64,000 nucleotides of DNA. Source: CAWAPS01 sp963783945 (GTDB lineage: Bacteria; Actinomycetota; Acidimicrobiia; Acidimicrobiales; Palsa-688). Under the pieces are notes generated by a model. That model searched no databases, had not been told where the DNA came from, and saw only the letters and a list, made by a program, of their open reading frames with translations. Both the position numbers and the translations under genes were made by a program. The stretch lies in assembly GCA_963783945.1 (NCBI GenBank), contig CAWAPS010000010.1:9212-73211 (forward strand). Direction: 5' to 3'. Below are positions 1 to 9,189 of this stretch, piece after piece; the first letter of the stretch is position 1, and every line of letters begins with the position of its first letter.

Positions 1-880
1 CGAATACGCCGTAGAGACGCCCACCAGCCTCTAGGGCCAGGCCGGAGGTGATTCCGTAGGGACCGGACTCGTCCAGCAAGCGATGCCCGTCCCGCCCGAG
101 CACCAACATCCAATGCGGCAAGTAGGCGTCGAACTCTCTCGATTCGACGCGAGGCGCCAGGGTGGAGACGCAACGATCGTGACCCACGGTGTGGGCTCCG
201 ACCTGGGCGCCAAGCGACAGCGCATCACCCCGGGAGCTTTCGGGGCCGATGTAGAAAAGCCATGGTCCGACTGGTGCCAAACTGGGAAGGTGCTCCGCGA
301 TCAGACCGCCGTTGGCTCCGAAACCGCCTGTAGCGAGCACAACCGCCCCCGCCTGTAGCTCGTCGCCGCCGACGGCCACACCCGAGACGGCATCTCCTTC
401 CAGGAGTAGCCGGTCGACCCGTCTTCCAAGAGCGAAGTCGACCCCCTGCTCGCGACACCGCTGGTAAAGGACGTCTATCAACCGTTGGCCTCCGCCTTCG
501 GTTACGTGGGTTCGCGGCACCAGCTCGGGTCCCCCCTGGACCACGTGGGGCGAGAAGCGAATTCCCAACTCGATGAACCAGGCGATGATCTCTCCACTAT
601 CGCGGGCTAGCCGTCGAGCGATCCCGGGCTGGATTTTAAACTGATTGATGAACATGTATTCGTGGTAGAGAGAGTCCGGGTCGTCCTCAATGTTCGCCGA
701 CCGCTGCACGTCAGTGCCCGCCGCCATCACCCAGCCGCCAGAGAGCCGCGCCGCGCCGCCTACTACCGATTCTGACTCGGCGACCAGTACCCGGGCTCCC
801 TGCGTCCTGGCTGCGAGCGCGGCGGTCAATCCGGCGGCACCGGCCCCCACGACAACGACGTCAACATCCGCTTCGGGCAA
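1..880 (-). CDS. FAD-dependent oxidoreductase (fumarate reductase / 3-ketosteroid dehydrogenase type), 3' end beyond window
   Basis: The frame is open from a TTG at 880 to the window edge (293 codons); the protein continues beyond position 1. The N-terminus carries a Rossmann FAD motif VVVVGAGAAGL (GxGxxG at residues 12-17), then an acidic end of the second strand and a GG..LSGG segment, and near residues 183-190 the second signature ATGGFGAN. These are typical of the FAD_binding_2 family, which transfers hydride between a carbon-carbon single or double bond and FAD. The start is supported by a stop codon directly upstream (881-883) and by GGAGG nine bases before the TTG. The missing C-terminal half prevents choosing between fumarate reductase, ketosteroid dehydrogenase and related enzymes. 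Confidence 0.85.
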   Translation of the reverse strand, partial: MPEADVDVVVVGAGAAGLTAALAARTQGARVLVAESESVVGGAARLSGGWVMAAGTDVQRSANIEDDPDSLYHEYMFINQFKIQPGIARRLARDSGEIIAWFIELGIRFSPHVVQGGPELVPRTHVTEGGGQRLIDVLYQRCREQGVDFALGRRVDRLLLEGDAVSGVAVGGDELQAGAVVLATGGFGANGGLIAEHLPSLAPVGPWLFYIGPESSRGDALSLGAQVGAHTVGHDRCVSTLAPRVESREFDAYLPHWMLVLGRDGHRLLDESGPYGITSGLALEAGGRLYGVF

Positions 881-1567
881 TTATCGCGACCTCCCCGATA
901 GAAGCCGTGCCTACTTGAGAAGCACCGGCCCACACCACTCGACAAGCATATGGCAACCGACTTGCTCAAACCTCGCCGCTGACCTTGCATCGCCCCTGGT
1001 GTCGGCGACCAGCAGCCATCACTCGTCGGGAATGTACGGAGTGGATTGGGGCATCGCGGGCATTTGCATCTGGATCATCCCTCGACCCTGTCGCCGCCGA
1101 GGACGGGCCGATCAGTTCGAGAACAAAAAGCACGTCAGGCTGTCGCGAACCCCGAATCTTGACTAGACACAAGAAGGATCAACCGCCGAATAACTCACAT
1201 ACGCCACGCCGGTGTAGCGTCAAGCCGCCGCTAACCCATCCCTCAGTCCACCAGCGCGCCATGGTTGCTGGTCCCGGTCATCCCAGAACACGAACCCCAA
1301 ATAGGCCCTTATGACCCGTTATGTAGCAGGGTTATTGTGGCGTGCGGTGCAGGTGGTGCGGTGATCACGGCGGACGGAGGGGATACCGGCAAGCACGGGC
1401 TCATAACTCTGGGCGGCGGCGACAGGGCGAGCGGTCGAGATCGCCACCGGCTAGTCACTCGTCCTGACTTCCCCGATCGTCCATCACACTCCGCTTGCGT
1501 TGCGTCCGGCCGATGGTGATCTCGCGCTTGCGCCCCCAAAGGCCATGAGGTGTAAACAAGCTACGCC
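881..1567. other. Intergenic stretch, no gene recognised
   Basis: Open frames here are short, overlap on both strands and have arginine/proline-rich compositions typical of unread GC-rich DNA. I see no conserved motif. It is bounded by the flavoprotein start and a relaxase remnant, so part of it may be eroded mobile-element DNA. Confidence 0.4.
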
Positions 1568-1890
1568 ATGTTCGAAGCCGAAGCCCGGCTGCTTGACACC
1601 GGCCAGAGAACTGCGGCGCAACGCCTGCCGGCGACGGTCGCCGCCGAAGCGAACAGCCCTCTGCCAGGACGGACAGTCGTGTTGTCGGTGGACCAGGCGG
1701 CTGGGAGTCGAGCAGATCGCCGCCTGTGGTCGGGTTCTCGATCTGATTGTTGGTCCCGGCCTCTCCGGTAAGAGCACCACCATTGGGGCGGTGTGCGTGC
1801 CGTGCGGGAGGCCGAGCACGGCTGCGGCTCGGTTGTCGGACTCGCCCCTCTGCGCCGACAGCCGAGGTCTCGCCCGATGAGCTGGGACGG
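1568..1890 (+). pseudogene. Decayed fragment of a MobF-type conjugative relaxase/helicase
   Basis: Three successive frames each hold part of one protein. The first gives EAEARLLDTGQRTAAQ and later LSVDQAAG; the second gives GVEQIAACGRVLDLIVGP followed by a Walker A-like GLSGKSTT; the third gives REAEHGCGSVVGLAP. In order these match the helicase-domain start of actinobacterial TraA/TrwC-like relaxases as I know them (pattern VGPAGxGKSTT then EHGxGSVVGLAPSA). At least two frameshifts and loss of both ends make it non-functional. It points to a former integrative or conjugative element. Confidence 0.6.
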
Positions 1891-1931
1891 CTACACCGAG
1901 CACACCGCAAAATCGCGCGACGATTTCCGAC

Positions 1932-1961
1932 TTTGACGTCGTAGTCAAAATGCTGTATAGT
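1932..1961 (+). promoter_or_regulatory. Sigma-70-like promoter overlapping a palindromic operator
   Basis: A -35 box TTGACG (1933-1938) and a -10 box TATAGT (1956-1961) are separated by exactly 17 bases. The -35 box lies inside an inverted repeat TTTGAC-N6-GTCAAA (1932-1949), a likely repressor site. The promoter reads toward the amidohydrolase starting at 2030, leaving a leader of about 60 bases. The regulator is unknown. Confidence 0.6.
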
Positions 1962-2029
1962 TCAGATGTCCGCCTCTTGAGCAGGCGGCTAGCTACCCTG
2001 CATCGCGACGGCCCTCGTCAGGAGACCCC

Positions 2030-3295
2030 GTGCCCCACATTCTCGATTATCCGGTGTTCGATGCGGACAACCACATGTACGAGACTACGGATGCGTTCAC
2101 CAAGTACTTGCCCAAGGAGTATGACGGCTTGGTCAAGTACGTGCAGGTGAATGGTCGAACGAAGCTAGCGCTTCGTAACACGATCAGCGAGTACATTCCG
2201 AACCCGACCTTCAACAAGGTGTCGCCGCCAGGACACCAGGAAATGGAGTTCCGGCTCAAGAATCCCTCGTCGAAACACTCGATCGGAACGGGCGGCTTCG
2301 GTGATCCGAGCTCGAAGTCGGATCCGAGGCTGGCTTCGTTGCCGCGCTACATCGAGGCCCCGCCTGCCTTCTTCAACCCCGAGCAGCGGATCATGTTGAT
2401 GGATGAGCAGAGGGTCGACCGGGCGATGATGTGGCCGACTCTGGCCAGCCTGCTCGAGGAGAGGCTGGCTGACGACCCAAAGGCGACTGCGGTGGTGATC
2501 CATGCTCTCAATGAATGGATGCACGAGCACTGGACGTTCAACTTCGAGAACCGGATCTTCGCGACGCCGGTGATCAACCTGTCGATTCTCGACGAGGCGA
2601 TCCGGGAGCTGGACTACGTCGTCGAGCGCGGCGCCCGGTCGATTCTTGTTCGCCCTGCCCCGGTGCCCGACTTCGGCACCCGACGCCGGTCAATGGCGCT
2701 GCCGGAGTTCGACCCATTTTGGAAGCGGGTCCAGGAGGCCGGCGTCCTCGTCGGCATGCACTCCTCTGACGACGGCTACCAGCGGCATCTCAACGAATGG
2801 GACGGTCGCACTTCCGAGCACCAACCGTTCACCAAGCCGAGCGCGTTCGCGCTGCTGGTGAACAGCGAGTACAGGTCCATCAGGGACACCGTGTACTCGA
2901 TCATCGGGCACGGCCTGGCGACCCGCTTTCCGGACCTGCGTTTCATGCCCGTCGAAAACGGGAGCCAGTGGGTCCCGACCGCGCTCAAGCAGTTCAAGAA
3001 GCTCTACGAGCGCTCGCCGAGCGCCTTCGACGAAGACCCGATGGTGGCGTTCCACCGGTCGGTCGTCATCCACCCGTTCTTCGAGGAGGATGTGCTCAAC
3101 ATCGTCGAACTGGTCGGGGTGGACAATGTCGTGTTCGGTTCGGACTTCCCGCACCCGGAGGGCCTCGCCGATCCGCTGAGATTCGTGGACGAGATCGAGT
3201 CGCTGCCCGACGAGGACAAAGCCAAGATCATGGGAGGCACCCTGTCGTCCCTCATGAAGTGCGACCCGACCGAGAAGGTGGTCGCGGCCCCCTGA
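2030..3295 (+). CDS. Metal-dependent amidohydrolase (PF04909, decarboxylase-type), 421 aa
   Basis: TIM-barrel amidohydrolase_2 family, which includes ACMSD and gamma-resorcylate decarboxylase. The N-terminal metal motif is D-A-D-N-H (residues 11-15), a mid-protein histidine occurs in VGMHSSD, and the C-terminal aspartate motif is GSDFPHPEG (about 370-378). The GTG start is supported by AGGAG five bases upstream. The gene is alone behind its own promoter and operator. Members of this family either hydrolyse C-O/C-N bonds or decarboxylate aromatic and unsaturated acids; the substrate cannot be read from sequence. Several paralogues occur between 42 and 64 kb. Confidence 0.85.
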   Translation: MPHILDYPVFDADNHMYETTDAFTKYLPKEYDGLVKYVQVNGRTKLALRNTISEYIPNPTFNKVSPPGHQEMEFRLKNPSSKHSIGTGGFGDPSSKSDPRLASLPRYIEAPPAFFNPEQRIMLMDEQRVDRAMMWPTLASLLEERLADDPKATAVVIHALNEWMHEHWTFNFENRIFATPVINLSILDEAIRELDYVVERGARSILVRPAPVPDFGTRRRSMALPEFDPFWKRVQEAGVLVGMHSSDDGYQRHLNEWDGRTSEHQPFTKPSAFALLVNSEYRSIRDTVYSIIGHGLATRFPDLRFMPVENGSQWVPTALKQFKKLYERSPSAFDEDPMVAFHRSVVIHPFFEEDVLNIVELVGVDNVVFGSDFPHPEGLADPLRFVDEIESLPDEDKAKIMGGTLSSLMKCDPTEKVVAAP

Positions 3296-3614
3296 TCCCT
3301 TCGATCGACAGTTGTAGAGGGCACCGGTGGCCCAATGGGACACTGACCATCGGCCCTGAACTGTTATGGGACTAGTCAGCGGCTTTGGTTACGTTAGGGT
3401 CGGTTTGCTCGGTCGAGGCGGCATGGTGATGACTGCCGGCGCTGGCGGCCCATAGTCTCGGCTCCGCACGGGAGGGTCGAGCGTGCGCGGCCCAGCGGCT
3501 TCATCCGACGGCCAGCGCTGGTGCCGCCGCCGTACTCGGCCAGCGCAAGGGCTCAGCTGCGGCCGATTCCGGTGTCCGTGACGAGAGCCACTCGGCCCTC
3601 CAGCGAGAACCTGG
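3296..3614. other. Intergenic stretch between convergent genes
   Basis: This separates the convergent amidohydrolase and SDR genes. No conserved coding segment and no clear rho-independent terminator with a T-run was found. Confidence 0.4.
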
Positions 3615-4364
3615 TCACAGGATAGCTCCTCCGTTGGCGGCTATGACCTGACCGGTAATGTAGCTGGCGACGTCCGAACACAAGAACGCGCAGGTGGCAC
3701 CGATGTCGTCTAGGGTGCCGAGGCGCCCGCTGGGGATCACCGAGCACATCTCCTCGGCGCTGGGCGCGGCGCCCTTGGCTTGGGCGTCGCGTAGCATTGG
3801 CGTGTCCACGCAGAAAGGGGGGATGGTGTTGGCCGTGATCTCGTATGTGGCGTACTCGCGGGCGATGGTCTTGGTCATGGCTACGACACCACCTTTGGCT
3901 GCGGCGTAGTCCGCTTGCCGTGGCGAGCCGATCTGTCCCGATGACGACGCTATGGTCACGATCCGGCCCCACTGGCCGGCGAGCATGTCGGGCAGAGCGG
4001 CCTGCAGGCTATGGAACGTGCCGGTCAGGTCGACGGCGATCATGCGGTCCCACTCTTCGATCGCGATCTCAGTGAACGGGGCGAATCCGCTTATCGCTGC
4101 GCTTGTGACCATGATTTGGATTGGTCCTAGCGTGCCGCGGATCTTAGCGAGCGCTTGGTCCACCGCGGCGCGCCTCGACACGTCGGTCGCGACCCCAACG
4201 GCCTTGGGGCCACCGGCCTGCAGTTCCTGAGCGGTGCGCTCGGCCGCCTCGCCGTTGATGTCGAGCACGGTAACCCGGTGCCCCGAAGCTGACAGGTGGC
4301 GGGAGATGCCGAGGCCCACGCCCGACGCCCCACCGGTAACCACGGCGACTCTGCTCACGGTCAT
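3615..4364 (-). CDS. Short-chain dehydrogenase/reductase (FabG-like), 249 aa
   Basis: Classical SDR with cofactor motif TGGASGVG (residues 10-17) and active-site Tyr-x-x-x-Lys in DYAAAKGG (Tyr153, Lys157), preceded by the serine stretch ASSSG. The usual NNAG segment is SAAIS. Such enzymes interconvert alcohols and ketones using NAD(P)H. The start is ATG at 4364, which overlaps the TGA of the upstream P450 as ATGA, so the two are translationally coupled. A longer upstream start is possible but would overlap the P450 deeply. The pairing suggests that the P450 hydroxylates a substrate and the SDR oxidises the resulting alcohol. Confidence 0.88.
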   Translation of the reverse strand: MTVSRVAVVTGGASGVGLGISRHLSASGHRVTVLDINGEAAERTAQELQAGGPKAVGVATDVSRRAAVDQALAKIRGTLGPIQIMVTSAAISGFAPFTEIAIEEWDRMIAVDLTGTFHSLQAALPDMLAGQWGRIVTIASSSGQIGSPRQADYAAAKGGVVAMTKTIAREYATYEITANTIPPFCVDTPMLRDAQAKGAAPSAEEMCSVIPSGRLGTLDDIGATCAFLCSDVASYITGQVIAANGGAIL

Positions 4365-5623
4365 GCAGGATTTGTCGGAATGAACTCGAGGTGCAGCGAC
4401 TTGAGCCGCCGCAGGAGAAAGGTCGGCTCCCACTCGTAGCGCCGGGCGCCGGCCGGACCGTGGACCGACTCGTCGATCCGGATGTCGTCCATCCGGTCCA
4501 ACAGACGCTCCAGACTGACTCGGGCCTCAACCCGGGCCAGCGACGCGCCCGGGCAGGCGTGGATCCCCCGTCCGAAGGCCACGTGCTCGGTGACGTTGGG
4601 ACGGTCGAGGCGAAGCTCCGCCGGAGCGGCGAAGCGCCGGGGATCCCGGTTGGCGGCGCCCACCATCACCATGACGTTGCTGCCGGCCGGGATCTCCACA
4701 TCCCCGATTGCCGTCGTGCGCCGGGCCACCCGGAAATTCGTCTTGACCGGACTTTCCAGACGTAACATCTCCTCGATAAACGGCGGGATCAATGAGCGGT
4801 CGCCGCGCACCTGCTCTTGCAGGTCGGGCCGCTCGGCCAGGATTCTCAGCGCCGAGCTCAACAGATCTACCGTGGTCCCCTGCCCGGCGGCGAAGAGGAA
4901 GACCGCGACCCGCGCCACGTCGATGGCCTCGGGCGTGGTCCCGTCCGGAAAGGTGGCCTGCGCGAGCTGGGTCAAGACATCGTGACCCGGGTTCCGGCGA
5001 CGGTCCTCCACATACTCGACAAACCACTCCTCCGACACGCCGATAAACTTGCCGCTCGACCCCTCGATGTCACCGACGAGTTCCGGCGCCCGATGGAGCC
5101 GGGCATGGTCGCTCTGCGGGATCCCCAGCAGGTCGGCGATCGCCAACATGGTAAAAGGTGTCCCGTAGGCGGCGATGAACTCACAGCGGCTACTCTGGAT
5201 GAACGCGTCGATCGTGCCGTCGGCCAGGCGCCACAGAAACTCCTCATTCTCCTTCAGGCGTTTCGGCGTCATCAGTCGGGACAGCAGTGCCCGGTGATCA
5301 GTGTGCTTCGGCGGGTCAAACGAGGCGAAGTACTCGTGCAGCGGCAGCCTGTCCCGGTACCGCTCGATTATCTCGGAGACGTCATCATCCTCGGCCGGCA
5401 GCGGCAACCCAGGGAAGGGGCCGCTCACCACGTTGCAAGCAGAAAAGTTCTCCTTTTCATCCCGGCACATGGCTGTGACCTCGTCATAACCGGACACCAT
5501 CACCACTCCATGGTGCGGCTCTCGTCGCACCGGGCATTCTCGCACCTGGTCGTAGTACTGATACGGGTCAGCGACCAGCGACGGGGCCGAGAAGAAATCC
5601 AGGTTCGTCACGTTGTCGGTCAC
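4361..5623 (-). CDS. Cytochrome P450, 420 aa
   Basis: Bacterial soluble P450 of normal length. It has an I-helix oxygen-activation motif AAGQGTT (about residues 244-250), an ExxR motif in EEMLR (about 284-288) and the heme-binding loop FGRGIHACPGAS with the ligand Cys357. No membrane anchor is present, so it needs ferredoxin and a reductase encoded elsewhere. The start is GTG with GGAG nine bases upstream. It leads a two-gene operon with the SDR and is preceded by a palindromic operator at 5684-5698. The substrate is unknown; steroid or terpenoid substrates are common for actinobacterial relatives, but that is inference. Confidence 0.92.
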   Translation of the reverse strand: MTDNVTNLDFFSAPSLVADPYQYYDQVRECPVRREPHHGVVMVSGYDEVTAMCRDEKENFSACNVVSGPFPGLPLPAEDDDVSEIIERYRDRLPLHEYFASFDPPKHTDHRALLSRLMTPKRLKENEEFLWRLADGTIDAFIQSSRCEFIAAYGTPFTMLAIADLLGIPQSDHARLHRAPELVGDIEGSSGKFIGVSEEWFVEYVEDRRRNPGHDVLTQLAQATFPDGTTPEAIDVARVAVFLFAAGQGTTVDLLSSALRILAERPDLQEQVRGDRSLIPPFIEEMLRLESPVKTNFRVARRTTAIGDVEIPAGSNVMVMVGAANRDPRRFAAPAELRLDRPNVTEHVAFGRGIHACPGASLARVEARVSLERLLDRMDDIRIDESVHGPAGARRYEWEPTFLLRRLKSLHLEFIPTNPA

Positions 5624-5644
5624 CTGTCACGCTCCCCGGTCCAG

Positions 5645-5700
5645 TTGGACATTTATACAACACACCGGTCCGGCCGCGCCAGAGAATGTTGGACATTCAT
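5645..5700 (-). promoter_or_regulatory. Repeated operator upstream of the P450-SDR operon
   Basis: The perfect palindrome GAATGT-TGG-ACATTC lies at 5684-5698. A second related half, GTTGGACATTTATA, lies at 5644-5657. The shared core TTGGACATT repeats at a 44-bp distance, about four helical turns. Read on the gene strand the nearer copy gives TATAAATGTCCAAC, so a -10-like TATAAA is inside the operator. This fits repression of the P450 promoter. Confidence 0.5.
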
Positions 5701-5764
5701 AAAGCATCTCGGGCGGTACTCAGATCGTCGAGCTGGTCGCAGACCTGCCTCGTGGTGTTCATGA

Positions 5765-6619
5765 CCCGCAGTTAAACACCCTCAGCCTCCTGCAAATCTA
5801 CACACCGCTTTCCAGCTTTGGTGATCGCCCCCAGCTGTCTGACAAGGGGAGCGCCGTATGTCGGCGACAGGACTGCCCAGCCGGCTCTGATCCCGAATTC
5901 GTTCGTGGTCGTCCTGGTCGAGGCCATCACTTACATCTGGGAGGCGGCGTCCCGTTACCGAAAAGGAATCCTCTGATCAAGGCCGACGCGTCTGCCCCCG
6001 CCGGCAGCTGCTCGTGGAATTCACCTGCTCGATTCTATTCGTTGGCGGAGTGCGGCCAGCTCTTTGCCTCTCACCCTTTTGGTCAGGGCGCCGAGATCTC
6101 GTACCGTATCGAGGCTGCGCCAGTTGCGAGACCTGCCCGACAAGGTGCTGACGGAGGCCGACGAGGGGCAGATCGAGGCCCAAGCTGACCGCGCCAAGCT
6201 AAGAGCGGCAGCTTCGTCATAGCCCCCGCCCGCCGGCTCCTGCCCCGGAGCGCCGGTCCCGACGATGACGGGAAGAAGCGCCCGATCCGACGTTTTGGTG
6301 GCCATTCGACGGCGACCCCTGCAGCAAAACGACACCTCGGCGTGCGCCCTCGGAACCGGTGACTGGGATGCCCCTGCTGCCCGCAAGAATACCCAAGCGA
6401 CGGGGACAACCGGACTGTTCGGCATCCTACCTATCCGGCCTACCGGGCGGGGGCAGCCCCGACGATCGCCGTGCAGGATATGGGCACCTCGGCTACAAGG
6501 CCCACCTCATGAGCATGCTCGGGATCCGTCTGTCCGTCGCGCTCACGAAGGCGGCACGCCCGCAACCGCGTATTGGGTATCGCGATCTGCCTATCAGAAA
6601 TCATCAACGTAGTTGAGAT
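5765..6619. other. Degraded intergenic DNA, nothing recognised
   Basis: Short open frames on both strands with no convincing motif. A segment around 6120-6220 reads on the plus strand as a helical, charged peptide (LRDLPDKVLTEADEGQIEA) but has no start or context. It is probably a remnant. Confidence 0.3.
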
Positions 6620-6900
6620 CTAAAGCACTGAGGCACAGGTGCTGGCAAACTCGGTGTCGCCGCCGGCATCATCGACCTCCCGCGCTGTCAGCAGGGTCGA
6701 TTTCTGTAGCAGCGGGTCGGACGCTCGGAAGTTGCGCCACAGGGAGTTGCGCCGGAAACAGCCCAGCGCCTCCGAGGTCATCGAAGCGTCGAGGATAATG
6801 AGATCTCCGGAAACTGCGCTCGCATTGTTCGGGTTCTGCGCTCAGCGCCGCGGCCTTGGCGCGATCGACTAAGTCGACGCCAACGGCTCCCGCGCTTTCC
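6620..6900 (-). pseudogene. Unidentified protein-coding remnant
   Basis: The frame from 6841 to the TAG at 6620-6622 encodes about 73 residues with real-protein character (for example LIILDASMTSEALGCFRRN and LLQKSTLLTAREVDDAGG) but has no start codon. The neighbouring frame just upstream adds GAVGVDLVDRAKAAALS. This looks like the 3' end of a gene broken by a frameshift. I do not recognise the family. Confidence 0.35.
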
Positions 6901-7535
6901 AGGCCGACCTGCGGCGTCAGCCTCCTCGATATGGTGCCTGTTTGGCGAAAATCTAGGGACCGGATTGTTGACGTCCCTTGGTTTCCGGCCTACCGTAATC
7001 GTGTGGCCGCTGGTTTCCTGGCAAATCCCTCACTCGGCGTCGAGATCGGTGCCTTTGATCTGGATGCCCCGCCCCCAATCGCCGAACAAGTCGAGGTCCA
7101 GCGCTTGCAGAATCACGACCTGCTGCCGGTCGAAGGCCAGACAGTCACAACGGCCGACCACGACCGGGTCGTGGCATGCTTCCCTCCGCTGCAGCCTGCT
7201 AACCGCGTCGGTGCCGGCCCGGCTACGCCCGAACGGCGCGTGGAGAGCCTCTTCGGGCCAGACCTGCAGCAGCCTCAACGGCGCCTACTGCCACGGCCGA
7301 GGATCCGTAAGGTATTCCGAAACGGACGGGAAGTCTCAGAAATGGGGGCAACCGGACCATATCGATTGACGGGAAATGATGGCTTATTCCACTAGAACAG
7401 CAGAGGAGAGTCGGTGACAGAATTCTTTTCCCGAACGAGAAGAGGTTCTCAATCTCAAATGAGGTGCGTGCCTCGCGATGAATACCGCGGTAGGGTGTTG
7501 TTCGCCGTCGATCGCGGGCAACGGGAGGTCTGGCG
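6901..7535. other. Leader/intergenic region before the solute-binding protein
   Basis: No conserved coding segment was recognised. The last 100 bases contain an inverted AGAAGAGG/CCTCTTCT-like element near 7430-7455 and the ribosome binding site of the next gene. Confidence 0.3.
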
Positions 7536-8807
7536 GTGAGCAGGCTTTCGCGGTCCTTCTTCAGCATGATTGCTCTCCTGCTACTGATCGTCTTTATGGC
7601 GGCATGCAGCTCAAGCTCAAAGAAACCGACAACTTCTCCTACAACCGGTTCGGCTTCGGCTGCTCCGTCCACACCTGGTTCGAACACGGCCACTGCGGCA
7701 CCGATCCAGGTTGGCCTGATATGTAGCTGCTCAGGTTCTCCCTTCGGTGCGGCTACCGTACCCGGTGAAGACGTGTTCAAAGCCTGGGTGAACACCGTGA
7801 ACGGGTCAGGCGGCATCAACGGCCATCCCGTAAAACTAATAACTAAAGACGACACCTCCCTGCCCGGGTCTTCTCTCGCCGACGCGCAGGAACTCATCTC
7901 GGACCATGTAGATGCCATCGTCGACGTGACCATCAATGACAACGTGTGGGCGTCCGCCGTTCAGGCCGCCAATATACCGGTCATAGGACTCAACGCCACC
8001 GACGAGCCGTTCTTCACGAATCCAGATTTCTATCCGATGGGTGAAACAGGGGATTCCGCGGTCGTCGCCTATATTCTGACGATCAAATCAGCGGGCGGCT
8101 CGAACTTTGGAGACATGTACTGCGTCGAATCCGCTTCGTGTGGCCAGTACGAACAAAGCCTAAAGACAACCGGAAAGCAGCTTGGAGTACCACTCACCTA
8201 CGTCACAAGCATATCGGCCACCGCGCCGAACTACACTGCGCAATGCCTCGCGGCGAAGAACGCCAACGTCAAGTACCTGATCGTCGAGGACGCGAGTGCA
8301 ATCATCGCCCGGGTCGCGAAGGACTGCGACATCCAGGGTTACGATCCGGTCTACGTCATCGGAGAGGGATCCTTTGGAACGCTCTGGCAAACCACCCCGG
8401 GGCTGAAGAAGGACACTTTGTCCTACGACCCGAACTTGCCCTACTGGGTGAACACACCGGCCAATCAAGCCATGAACGCGGCCATCAACAAGTACTATCC
8501 AGGATTGGAGAACAACGGTGCTATCTGGAGCGGTACCTCGCCGCTAGCTTGGCCGTCGGGACTGCTCTTGGAAGATGCGGTCAAGGCAGGAGGACTGGGA
8601 CCAAACGACACCCCGAGCGCAGCCGAGGTCGTGAAGGGACTCGAGTCGCTGAAAGGCGACACACTGCAAGGGATGTCACCGCCGCTCACATTCGCCGCGG
8701 GCAAACCACACCCGGTGGACTGCTGGTTCACCAGTGCCGTCCGAAACGGCCAAAACCAGCTGCTAAACAACGGCAAACTCACCTGCAGCCCCGGCCCTTC
8801 ATCGTGA
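7536..8807 (+). CDS. ABC transporter substrate-binding lipoprotein (LivK/Peripla_BP_6 type), 423 aa
   Basis: A lipoprotein signal peptide (hydrophobic stretch ending in MAAC, lipidated cysteine about residue 26) is followed by a Ser/Thr/Pro-rich linker and a two-lobed type 1 periplasmic binding domain starting at QVGLICSCSG. Features such as NGSGGINGHPVKLITKDD and the later VYVIGEGSFG are typical of branched-chain amino-acid or organic-acid binding proteins. It should capture a small substrate outside the membrane. The GTG start has GGGAGG seven bases upstream. No permease or ATPase gene is adjacent, so it is an orphan here. A decayed homologue lies on the opposite strand at about 9190-9550. 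Confidence 0.87.
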   Translation: MSRLSRSFFSMIALLLLIVFMAACSSSSKKPTTSPTTGSASAAPSTPGSNTATAAPIQVGLICSCSGSPFGAATVPGEDVFKAWVNTVNGSGGINGHPVKLITKDDTSLPGSSLADAQELISDHVDAIVDVTINDNVWASAVQAANIPVIGLNATDEPFFTNPDFYPMGETGDSAVVAYILTIKSAGGSNFGDMYCVESASCGQYEQSLKTTGKQLGVPLTYVTSISATAPNYTAQCLAAKNANVKYLIVEDASAIIARVAKDCDIQGYDPVYVIGEGSFGTLWQTTPGLKKDTLSYDPNLPYWVNTPANQAMNAAINKYYPGLENNGAIWSGTSPLAWPSGLLLEDAVKAGGLGPNDTPSAAEVVKGLESLKGDTLQGMSPPLTFAAGKPHPVDCWFTSAVRNGQNQLLNNGKLTCSPGPSS

Positions 8808-9189
8808 GGGCCATGCAGGTCAAGGGTAGCCAGCAGGTCGTTTAGGGGATCTCGTAAACGAGGCCGGTCGCCCGAGGGGAACAGGTCAGGCCGCTGTCGG
8901 CACACTGGGGTCACGAACGCAAGAGGGACGGCACGCTTGCTGGCCGTGGCAGGGACCAGATCGCGCTGGTGGCCAAGGACTCTCAGCCCAAATTGTTTCT
9001 GTGAGGCTGTTGGCCCAACGGTGGGGCTATGACGACGATCCGTTGGAGCAGGTCCGCCTGCCCGCCGCCAACCATGCTCGGGACGCCATTCTGGACGCGG
9101 GTAGTCACCAGCAGTTCACATTGTGGCCTTGGCCCTTTGTGAAAGTGAGCGGAGAAGGCAAACCGTCGAGAGTGTCGCCTTTGAGCGAG
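8808..9189. other. Intergenic stretch, nothing recognised
   Basis: There is a weak open frame at 9001 on the plus strand, without family resemblance or ribosome binding site. Confidence 0.3.

Noticed and set aside
2690..3343. Minus-strand frame opposite the first amidohydrolase
   Set aside because: Shadow frame with low-complexity composition.
4817..5764. Long open frame on the plus strand opposite the P450
   Set aside because: It is antisense to a well-supported P450 with all motifs; composition is Arg/Gly/His-rich and shows no family.
6856..7395. 179-codon plus-strand frame
   Set aside because: No ribosome binding site, no recognisable motif, unnatural Pro/Arg composition; judged non-coding.
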